DNA from: Clytia hemisphaerica
Lineage: Eukaryota; Cnidaria; Hydrozoa; Leptothecata; Clytiidae
Direction: 5' to 3'
NCBI GenBank assembly: GCA_902728285.1
Contig: CACVBU010000189.1
Coordinates: 454,185-518,184, forward strand
Length of the DNA stretch: 64,000 bases
In this document: in pieces, positions 55,701 to 64,000 of the stretch
How positions within the stretch are numbered: the first letter of the stretch is position 1
How the letters are laid out: the number at the start of each line of letters is the position of its first letter
Program-made: the position numbers and the translations under genes
The notes under the pieces: generated by a model
What the model was told of the DNA's origin: nothing
Database searches by the model: none
The model's input: only the letters and a program-made list of their open reading frames with translations

Positions 55701-58700
55701 TTCTTGATTTTTTTCCACCTCAAATTTTTTTCGGGGAGCTTGAATGCTAAACTAAGATAAACCTATGACTACTCCTAGATGGTATAGGATGCCTTTGCTG
55801 CCAGCGAAATAGACTCTCGAGCAGTTATTGTTGCTAGGTTTATGATATGTAAATCCTTTTTTTGCACTTTTTCTATTGTCTTTAGGTGTGAAAAAAAGAC
55901 TGGGACGGTTTTAGGGTGGTAAAACGGACAAATAAATGCCCGCGCGGCAATTGGAGGCTACAGTCAATAAGGTGTATTCCAGTCTTAATAATTTCTGTCC
56001 GTGATTTTAAAAGACGCAAGAACGCGGCTTTGCGTGATTTTGTGATGAGTAAACACTTATATAATGACCGTGAAAACTCGGTAATCCTAAGAAAGCTTAC
56101 TGGAGAGTATTTACGAAATGTTAGCCTGGAAACTGATTCACGTCAAGGGCCTGGGCCTAAATTTGTAAGTGATTGTTATGTTAGTAGACTTGTTGTTGAT
56201 TCTGTTTGGTGTAAAATGAAGGGCCTACCTTGGATAATAAACCTTTCTTAGTATTATGGTCAGTAAATAACACAGCTTGGGAGTGGTCAAAAAGGGGAAA
56301 GGGGCCCACAACTTGGCTATTTACTGTCCATTTCTAGTATTCAGAATAAGAGAAATCTTAGGTTTTGACTTCGGATTATTATCTTTTTTGACAATTGAAA
56401 GTATGCTAGCGTTGATTAGAAGCTCCGATAAACTTTTCTTAAAAAAAACATATTTTGAAATTGACTATTTTCTCTTTCCATCCATAGTCGTTTGCCAGTA
56501 TGAGCTAGAAGCTGTGGAAAACTTTTCTTAGTGCTAAGTAAATTCGGAATAGCGGGATAAATAAAATCTTATTATGTTCTCTTTACATAGCCGTTAGTTA
56601 TATCGACGTGAATTACAAGCACCGTGAAAAACTTTTCCCAGTGATTAGTGAAATCGGAATAATTGGATTCTAAAATCGGATCATCTTCTCTCCCTTCATA
56701 TTTAGACTTTTCTTGGTGATTACTAAAATCGGGAAAATCGTATTCTAAAATCGGATTATTTTTCTCTCTTCGTAGTTGGACTTATGCCGGCGTGAGTTGG
56801 AAACCCTGCGTGCAGAGCTTGACGAGCAGGAAGAACAAACGTTAAAACAGAAACGCGAGATCAATGATTTACGCAACACAAATGATACCCTGGAATCGGA
56901 TGTCAACCGTCTCCAGAAACAGAAAAAACGTATGCAAAATGAGTTGGACCAAATTAACGCCATTTTTGATACGGAGAAAAGTGAGATTGCCGATTTGCAG
57001 GCCAAATTGAAACGGGCTAACAAAGTAAGTTGTGTAATGGTGAAAATCCTTTCTCGGTGTTGATCGAAATTCTCGCCCTAGGAAATACAAAGTCGTTAGG
57101 TCGTTTTCTTTAAGAAATACTAAACACAGGACAGGAATGGACCAGGAATTGTAGTTGTGGAGTTTTAGTCCGAACGAGCTATTGTTTTATTTCGAATTAC
57201 AGAAATATTCAAATAATGGCTCGAATTAGGGAGAGTTGAGTGTAAAAGTTTTCAAAACTAATTTTGACTTTTTTTCGACTTATAATTTTAGTATATACCT
57301 CATCTCTTCATTCCGGTATTCATTCTTGTTTAGATTGTTGCCGAGGAACGCCGAATTCGTGAACAATTACAAGAAGCTAAATCAGATCTCATTATCGAGA
57401 AAACAAACCTCGAAAACAAGGTATAAAGATTTCCCAAGGTCATATTCTCTCCGGGCCCTCCTTATCAATATTGTAGTTATAGTGAACCATGCATGAATTA
57501 TAAGATTTAATATTCTAAATCAATACAAATTTTTACTGCCAGATCTGTCAAATCTTTCAGACATTGGATATTTACTAAAATCTTTCCAAGTCGATTTTAC
57601 GTTATGTATTAATTTTTGTAAGCCATTCCTTTAAACTTACCTTTTTATAGATGGAAACTTTAGAGGACGATAAGCGGGCATTAGACCGTCAAGTGACAGA
57701 CGGTGAGATCGCCCGCAAGGCGCTCCGTCTAGAATGCGAGAACCTTGGTGACGCACGGGATAACGCTAAATCGATGATAAACAATTTGGAGAAGGATAAA
57801 AGACATGCTGATATCTTGTTGGAAGAAGCACGAAAAACGAACGCTAGTTTTGAATCACAACTCGGAGAAGTAGAACAAAACTACATGACTCTTCAAGGTA
57901 AATCTATACTATCTAGAACTGAACATTACCGAGTTTATGTATGTGTGTTTTTCAGCGACGGAGACGGTAAGGTTCTAATTTGGCTAGATCCTAACCAGCC
58001 GAAGACGACAGTAAATCAGTACTTTTACCGTCCTCGATTTTGCGGAACTGCGAGTTATCCCAAATCGCTTCAGTCACTCTACCATCCTCAAAAGTGCAAA
58101 ACATAAATTCGCTATTACATGATGTTGCAGAATAGATTTGGATTCAAATTTAACAAGAAATTGGTAAAAGTTAGGTGATTGACTGGCTCGGATACAGAGA
58201 GAGGTTATAACCAATGGAGGAGAGTGAACTTTATTACCGTATTACCTTATATGGAAACTAATTACTCTCCGTGAATAAGATAGCCTACCTCCTGTATCCG
58301 ACCCTGATTGACGATGAAGAAATCTATACCTCCAAAATGGTTAACAATTAACATTAAGCAAAGAACTCATATTTTTCAAAAAAGCTATGTCGACGTTTAA
58401 TATGAATGGCATAGAGTAGAAAAAGCCTTTTTACATTTCTAGGACAAAACCAAGCAAACAAGGAACAGTATGCAAGAGACATCTCACGAAAAGACGATAA
58501 AGTCGAAGAATTGAAACGAGCTGTCGATAAAGCTGTAAGTTTACCCCCTATTCATCGCTTGTTTCTAGTATTTTGTTACCATTCTAGCCACCATTCAATG
58601 CTTAAGTAGTAAGTAAGTCTGCGACCGCAGCCGGAGGCGACCCGAAGGCTCCTCTTTCGATAACTATCTACCCGAAGGTAGGGGAGGGCGCCACTCTTTC

Positions 58701-61700
58701 TCCCTGGATTGCTCCATTTACCCTTTATCCTTCTCTTAATTGCTGAGCATCCAGCAGAGAGGCATCAAGTACCATTTTGGTATGACCCAGCTGGAGATTG
58801 AACCCACAACCTCGCGCACCGTAGTTGGATACTCTACCACTGCACCACGGTCGCATTATATGCTTAAAGGCCAGGGTAACTGGTCCAGCATTTCATCCAA
58901 TATACCATTTTTTCAAATGTTTGGTGAAATGTTGAACTGATTTGTGGCAATATAAAATTTTCAACAAAAAACGAAAATTAAATTAAATTAAAACGAAGAA
59001 AAAAACGTGGTTGCTGGGCATCAAACATTTGATCCAACATTTTCGGCAAGACCTGATCTTTAGTTTCTCATCCAATATTGGAAAATAATGTTGGATTGAA
59101 TGTTGGTCTGGCTTACTCTTTCCTTTAAATATAAAACTGAATTATTTTGTATATTTACCATTATTAGGAACGTGATTTGAAGGTGACCTTAGAAGAAGAG
59201 AAAAAGAAGCGTGAACAAATGATGGCATCACGTAAAGGATTAGAATCACAAATCACTGGTCTACAAATTGAACTGGATGAGGCAAACAGACGAAACGATG
59301 ATCAACAAAAAGTCATCCGCAAATACCAAGTAAGATATGACAAACAGTTTTTGTAAAGAACATTTTGCCTTTTAATTCCTTCAGTACTGTGCAAAATTTA
59401 AAGATTGTTTCATCATAGCCGCTGTGCGTCAACTTCAAATAAAATTTTCTTGGCTTTGGCAAAAGCAAAATAGGTTATGTTAGGGTTCGGTTGAAAGCTC
59501 TTTTCAATATTTACTATTTTGAATTAGGTCTTCAATCAAAATTACTTGTAATGAAAGCTTATTAAATACTGTTCCAAAAAAAAAAAAATCTGACAGTCTG
59601 CTCATAAAGCATATAAGATACGACGAAAAGTAATACCTCGTTGAAAAGATAATTTTAGGGCTTTAAAATAATTTACTTGTATTTCAAACCAATTCTTAGT
59701 TCCCGTTAGGTAAAACACTTTCTATAATTCGAACAAATTAGACCTCCAGTTGAGTTCGAATTAGCGAGATTTAATCGAAGTATACGTTTCTCTCATTTTC
59801 AGACTCAACTTGCTCAATTGAAAGACTTACAAATGGAGTTGGGAGAAATGAACGAACTGAAAGAAAGCTTATTACGAGAACTGAAGGAGATGGAAAAGAA
59901 AGCGAGATCAGCTCAATCGGAAAAAAACTCTGTTATCGCCAACCTTCAACAGAGCGAACGCGCTAAACGCGCGGTAAGTAAGATCTGATTTTAGTCTAAC
60001 ATGCTAGACAACTAATTCAGACATGGAAAGGACAAATTGTACTGTAAGTTGGTCTAATATGCAAATCTAATATCGACATCCCTCGTCTGATTCCGACACC
60101 CTTCTTTAGAGACAGGAATAATATGAAAGCTTGAATTGCTGATTGAAAAAGGATTATTCCTCTCTGACCACTAAGCAAAGAAAAACAGTTTCAACCTTTC
60201 TATCAATTTTTAGCTGATAAAAAGGGTGTCGGGATTAGATGAGGGATGTCGACATTAGACCAAATTACGGTTGCATAAAAACTGATACTATCCCGTTACA
60301 ATTATAGTATTATTATTATAAGACAACGATATTGCTGTCTAATATAATCTAGACTTTCTGTCTCCCGGTGTTTTCAGTTTTTATCCCGAAAATGAAGACA
60401 TCGAGTTGATTCTAGTCGGCTCACTGCTGACTTTTGTCAAAAATCGAGGGAGGACAAGAAAGAAAGTCAACCGTCTAAACTAGAAATAAGAAAATATGAC
60501 GTGTATTCAGATTTGTAGACTTCTATATGATAGGCATGTACACATGATCACAGTGCAGGCCGTTTTGGTTTAGCTTATATAACGGCCCATAAATGCTCTC
60601 GGCTTTTATTTGCTTCTATGGGAACTATTTGTGTTTTTAAAATCCCCCCTCCATAAGCCTTAGAAGGACTTCTTACCCTAATTTTTATTTCATTCCAAGT
60701 TGAATCTCGAGTTTTTGTGGTCAAACCTGTTTCTTGACATTCTTCTTTTCATTCACGCTAGGCGGAAGACGAAGTGGTTGAGATGCAACAAGAAGTGGAA
60801 GCTCAAAAAAGTTTACTCAGACAACAGGCTTTGGACGAGAAACGAATCCTTGATGATAAATATAACGAACTGAAGATGGATTATGATGATGAAAAACAAC
60901 GAGCTGATGAAATGGATGTTAAAGTAAGTTTCACCGAAAAGCCTGTTAGAAAAGATTGAATGATCGAGACATCCCTAAAAAGTTTCCCATACTAAAGCTT
61001 GTTGGAAAAGTTTGAATGATCGAGACATCCCTGACTCGCAATTACAGTCTCACTATTTATCAATATTACCTAGAAATAACATAGGAAAAGACTTAAAACT
61101 AAAAGTAAAATTGTTGTTTAACGGATTTCCGTTTCAGTCAAGTATGTATAGATGCTTTTCCGCTTTAAAATTCTGCATAGTTCCCAAAATTTCAAAAAAC
61201 TTATGGTAATTTGCTGTGTAAAATCCATTTTTCGTCTCTGACGAAAAACCATGCTTTGGCCACTGCATTTTACTTGCAGATGTTTAAATTTAACATCCCT
61301 AGGAAAAGAGTTAGTTTACAACTTACATAGAAATTTTTTTCATACAATGGAGCCTCTTTGACTGGAATATCTCCTTAACTCGAACACGTTTTCTTGTCCT
61401 TTCAGTTAACAATGGCTTATAAAACTTACTCCATAACTCCAATTTTTTTTACTTCTAACCCTCCTTTCTAGGCACGCAAATACCAGAAAGAAGCAGAAGC
61501 AGCCAGCAGTAACTATGCCAACGAAAAAGACGAACGAAAAACTTTGGAGTTACAAAAAGCCAAACTGTTGGCTGAAAACAAAGAATTAGAAGAGAAATAC
61601 TCCAAGTTGGACAGCACACTCAAAAATAAGGTAAGAACGTTTTTTGAACAACAGAGGTTTGTACTCGTATTTGACCCTTTGCAGTCTTGGACGATATATA

Positions 61701-63739
61701 AAACCTTTGTGGTTTTGACTTTGTACCATAGGCTTCTAACCCATTGATTTGAAAACCCCGAAGTGGCTAGAGAGGAATCTTCAACCTTTCTCAAACAAGA
61801 AAAAGTGAAGCTTTAAGATTTCCGCTGCTTATGGGATGACAGATTGAATCTAGCCTTTTCTTTGCTTTTGCGCCGCATTTTTTCTGACTATGAATTTTAC
61901 TTTTATTCTGGCGTTTGTCTAAAAACTACATGCGTTTTTGGTGCAAAATAAGTGGCTTCGTTTCCAATTAAAGAGTTTCAACTCCTGCTCCTTTGAGGCT
62001 TTGAACTCAGTGATATAACCACTTTCCTTGTTGCATGGAAACTAGAGTTGTATTTCTATCAATTCTAACAAGATTGTATGATAAAAAGAGGCTATTATAT
62101 GTTGATTTACATGTGTATGACACCGAATATTTTATTTCTCGATAGGCTGTCTAAAGCATTTAAAAAGGCCTGGTACAGGCTCCGACCGAAGACGGAGACG
62201 ACCCGAAAGTTATCAACCCGAAGGTAGGGGAGGGCGCCATTCTTTCTCCCTGAGTTGCTCCATTGCTTAGACGAATGAAACTTGTTGTTAAGACGTTTTA
62301 AGTCATTAATATCCCATTGCTACTCTATTCTATTTTTAGATCCGTGAAACTACAGATGTATTGGAGCGCCGAATGCACCAAATGGAAGTCGACCTCGAGG
62401 GAGAAGTGAAAGAGCGCGAAGCCCTCAATAAAACATTGCGCCGAACAGAAAAGTCATTGACTGAAACCACTGCACTCATGACCGAAGCACAAGAAGCTGA
62501 AGAAGTCTACAAAAGCCAGGTACTGATTTCTCGACTCAAAATCGAAACTTTCCCAATTCTATAGAATCATTTCATTGTCTTTCCTTACAATATCATCCTT
62601 TTGATCTACAATCACTGCCATAATATATTGGCACTTTTGGCTAATTTACCATTTTTCGAAATTGAAGTTCGAGCGAGAATTACTGAACTTTTGGATCCTC
62701 AGATCCTAAGGTCCTAAGTCTTAGTTAAAACTCTACCCTTCGAACCTACTTTAGAGCACTTTCAAATCGATTGTGGTTTCAAAACACCCCAGTGGATTTC
62801 CTTTTTGTGCCAAGTATTTCGACACCGATTGTAGGTCCGTTTGGAGTAGGTAAGGAGTAGGTAAGGAGCTCTGACATAAAATTCTCCCATTCAGTTAATA
62901 GAGGTTTTTCAAGTGAATAAGTTACGTAACTTTCACTATCATTATGGAAGCAAATGTTTCGATTTGCGTAAGGAGTCGCTTCTACAAATTCGAACGTTTG
63001 CTTCCATAATCTCTCAAGTTACGTAATTTTGTCAAAACTTAAAAGAGCTCTATATCTATCCCTGATTCTCACCCAATTCGGCTAATGCATTCCCGATTTT
63101 CCCCGATTTCAGGCTGACAAGTTAACGAAGAAGAACGAACAACTTCGACGTGAATTGATGCAGGCTGAGGAAGATTTGAAGAGGTCACAATTGGGCAAAA
63201 TTAATGCTGAAAATGAGCTAGAAGAGAAACAAGACGAATGCGAATCTTTGAAACGAGAATTACAACGTGCAAGAGGAGCGTAAGTTAGCAACTGTCCGAA
63301 ATTAAGTCGTAAAAAGCTGTTAACTTAAAATTTGCGAGTTTGTCTGTGTGTACGTATGTCCCGAATACTTTGGGTTAGCCTGGAGACTTCAATGGTGTTT
63401 AAGTTAGCTTTCGCCTACGAATCGTTGAAATCCCCCTTCCCCGTCTAAACTAGCGCTGTATTTAGTCTTGGAAGATAGGTCAAATTCTTGAGGTTTACGA
63501 GATAAGCTTATTTGACCGTTTTAGAGAACAATCTAGAAGTCAGTTAGTTAAACTGTTAGACTAGACTGAAACCTATGCCATGTATTTCTTTCTTGATTTC
63601 TCTCATTTTCAGAGCACAAGTGAGAAGCCGATTTGAAGAACTAGATTAGAATCTATACTCTGTATTTTCTCTCCTTTTCAGAGCACAAGCGAGAAGCCGA
63701 GCTGTTGAACTTGCCAGCGACGACGAACTTGAAGATTAA
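52723..63739 (+). CDS. Headless myosin II rod protein (coiled coil, no motor)
   Basis: Twelve coding exons give about 594 aa: 52723-52773, 56776-57024, 57334-57420, 57651-57897, 58443-58534, 59168-59329, 59803-59973, 60762-60923, 61472-61630, 62340-62519, 63113-63279, 63682-63739. Residues 1-17 form a basic leader (SRSKGRKGAK). Everything after is heptad-rich coiled coil that aligns with the distal rod of conventional myosin II, e.g. ASRKGLESQITGL, QIELDEANRRND, QQSERAKRAAEDE, LNKTLRRTEKSL and EEVYKSQADKLTKKNEQLRR. There is no motor, IQ motif or neck, and the neighbouring VPS4-like gene on the same strand excludes a nearby head. The 51-nt first exon is followed by a 4-kb intron. The ATG at 52723 has A at -3 and G at +4. 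Likely role, inferred: co-assembly with or capping of myosin filaments, as for rod-only proteins or miniparamyosin. The C-terminus is acidic (ASDDELED). Confidence 0.88.
53930..54560. mobile_element. Inverted-arm element Y, copy 1, with family D inside
   Basis: The left part shares AATCTTCAACCTTTCTCAA, GCCGCATTT and AATAAGTGGCTTC with 61775-62030. Its right arm (54470-54545, AAGTCACTTATTTTTAACAT) is an inverse of 54065-54145. A truncated family D copy ending TTTTGGCCGATAAGGTA (54222-54446) lies between the arms. Confidence 0.6.
56395..56775 (+). repeat. Ladder of decayed tandem copies of the exon-2 acceptor region (myosin-rod intron 1)
   Basis: The start of exon 2 (56776; frame LCRRELETL) has imperfect copies upstream. 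At 56401-56440 TATGCTAGCGTTGATTAGAA aligns with TATGCCGGCGTGAGTTGGAA. At 56488-56530 the frame reads VCQYELEAVENFS then stop. At 56591-56640 it reads LYRRELQAP then stop. A fourth, at about 56701-56720, keeps only the ACTTTTCTTGGTGATTA segment. Each is followed by AAACTTTTCTTAGTG/AAATCGG-type sequence and preceded by TTCTCT..ATAG. Spacing is about 100 bp. All contain stops, so they are dead exon copies. Confidence 0.75.
57148..57242. mobile_element. pogo-like MITE remnant (family B)
   Basis: TTTCGAATTACAGAAATATTC and CTCGAATTAGGGAGAGTTGA ends. A similar short remnant lies at 59716-59785, and degraded ones at 35535-35665, 39210-39280 and 61350-61450. Confidence 0.5.
58604..58855 (-). mobile_element. 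SINE-T, copy 2 (complete)
   Basis: The - strand begins GCGACCGTGGTGCAGTGGTA (A box), then CGAGGTTGTGGGTTCAATCT (B box). The body has TTGATGCCTCTCTGCTGGAT and ends with GTCGCAGACTTACTTACTA, a (CTTA)n tail like SINE-Q. It is the best reference copy of this family. Confidence 0.85.
58868..59115. repeat. Imperfect inverted repeat with GGTCCAGCATT/AATGTTGGTCTGG ends
   Basis: Left CCAGCATTTCATCCAATAT pairs loosely with right ATATTGGA..GTTGGATTGAATGTTGG. A probable MITE remnant in the intron before exon 59168. Confidence 0.5.
60049..60263. mobile_element. MITE family EE
   Basis: Inverted arms TTGGTCTAATATGCAAATCT.. and ..GTCGACATTAGACCAA, with ATCGACATCCCTCGTCTGAT inside. Single copy in this window. 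Confidence 0.7.
60349..60484. mobile_element. MITE family BB, copy 2
   Basis: TCTAGACTTTCTGTC at the left and GAAAGTCAACCGTCTAAACT at the right; see 2352-2574. Confidence 0.5.
61775..62030 (+). mobile_element. Element Y, copy 2 (one arm)
   Basis: Shares GAATCTTCAACCTTTCTCAA, GCGCCGCATTTTTTCTGACT and AAAATAAGTGGCTTCGTTTC with 53930-54190. Confidence 0.6.
62168..62272 (-). mobile_element. SINE-T, 3' fragment
   Basis: Shares CCCGAAGGTAGGGGAGGGCG and CTTTCTCCCTG with 58604-58855. The tRNA head is missing. Confidence 0.75.
62660..62850 (+). repeat. Dispersed repeat Z, copy 2
   Basis: Contains GAACCTACTTTAGAGCACTT and CAAATCGATTGTGGTTTCAA, as at 19670-19890. Confidence 0.6.
62914..63026. mobile_element. 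Small palindromic MITE family FF
   Basis: Arms AAGTTACGTAACTTTCA..ATTATGGAAGCAAATGTTTCG and the inverse CGAACGTTTGCTTCCATAAT..AAGTTACGTAATTT. About 113 bp in the intron before exon 63113. Confidence 0.8.
63613..63649 (+). CDS. Alternative terminal exon of the myosin-rod gene (short tailpiece)
   Basis: Exon 63113-63279 ends in phase 2 (GC). It can join either 63613-63649, reading AAQVRSRFEELD then stop, or 63682-63739, reading AAQARSRAVELASDDELED then stop. Both have an identical-looking acceptor (TTTTCAG) and nearly the same first 19 bases (AGCACAAGTGAGAAGCCGA against AGCACAAGCGAGAAGCCGA), 69 bp apart, so they arose by tandem duplication. Use of this exon gives about 587 aa without the SDDE site. 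Whether both are used needs transcript data. Confidence 0.7.
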
Positions 63740-64000
63740 ATCTTTGCTTTTTTTGCGGACCACAAGAGAAGATCAATAGATTTGCTAACATTGACATAAA
63801 TGAACCAATCAAATGTTGAGCACATTGATAAACTCGAGTACCGCAATTATTATGAACCTTGAATAGTGTTGATGGAGAAATATGAGCAAGGCTTTTAATC
63901 TAAAGATAGCTACAATCAAAACATAGACTAAAAGCTGAGCACTCTTTCCTCAACTGGGAAAACAGTTCATTAAATATTAGAATGAAAAGCAGATTTAATA
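63740..64000 (+). other. Myosin-rod 3' UTR
   Basis: AT-rich sequence after the stop. No AATAAA is present before the window ends; an ATTAAA variant is at about 63970. No other gene is visible. Confidence 0.6.

Noticed and set aside
55916..56251. 111-codon ORF in myosin-rod intron 1
   Set aside because: No recognisable domain, no homology I know, no splice signals that would join it in frame, and composition like the surrounding intron.

Overview
This is a stretch of animal (metazoan) nuclear genome. It is AT-rich and holds four intron-rich protein genes, all on the + strand: the 3' two-thirds of an IFT56/TTC26 gene (518-12865), a complete BPTF/NURF301 chromatin-remodelling gene (14912-39506), a compact VPS4-like AAA ATPase gene (41326-44172) and a headless myosin II rod gene (52723-63739). 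All splice sites used are GT-AG, and the joined reading frames close exactly in frame. The sequence alone does not fix the species. BPTF with two adjacent C-terminal PHD fingers (as in the fly protein, unlike human), the absence of recognisable vertebrate repeats and the many MITE and SINE families suggest an invertebrate.

Layout: 1-12865, last 14 coding exons of the ciliary IFT-B protein IFT56; 12866-14911, short intergenic region with the IFT56 3' end and the BPTF 5' region; 14912-39506, 18 coding exons of BPTF (1,916 aa: DDT, PHD, conserved middle regions, two PHDs, bromodomain); 39507-41325, intergenic; 41326-44172, three coding exons (415 aa) of a VPS4 paralogue; 44173-52722, gene-free, holding a Penelope-like retroelement relic and several MITEs and SINEs; 52723-63739, twelve coding exons of a roughly 594-aa coiled-coil protein homologous to the distal rod of conventional myosin II, with no motor domain. 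The genes share no pathway (cilium, chromatin, membrane remodelling, cytoskeleton).

Most non-exonic sequence that I could classify is mobile DNA: at least 25 families of inverted-repeat elements (pogo-like with TA duplications, one piggyBac-like with TTAA duplications, and large foldback-like elements with internal satellites), at least five tRNA-related SINE-type families, and one Penelope-like relic with a GIY-YIG C-terminus and a hammerhead-ribozyme-like hairpin. Several insertions are nested, which gives relative ages.

The most interesting biology is in the myosin-rod gene. It is a free-standing rod gene with a 17-residue basic leader, a duplicated 3' terminal exon that can swap the tailpiece (one form has an acidic casein-kinase-2-type site, the other does not), and a ladder of decayed tandem copies of its second exon's acceptor region in intron 1.
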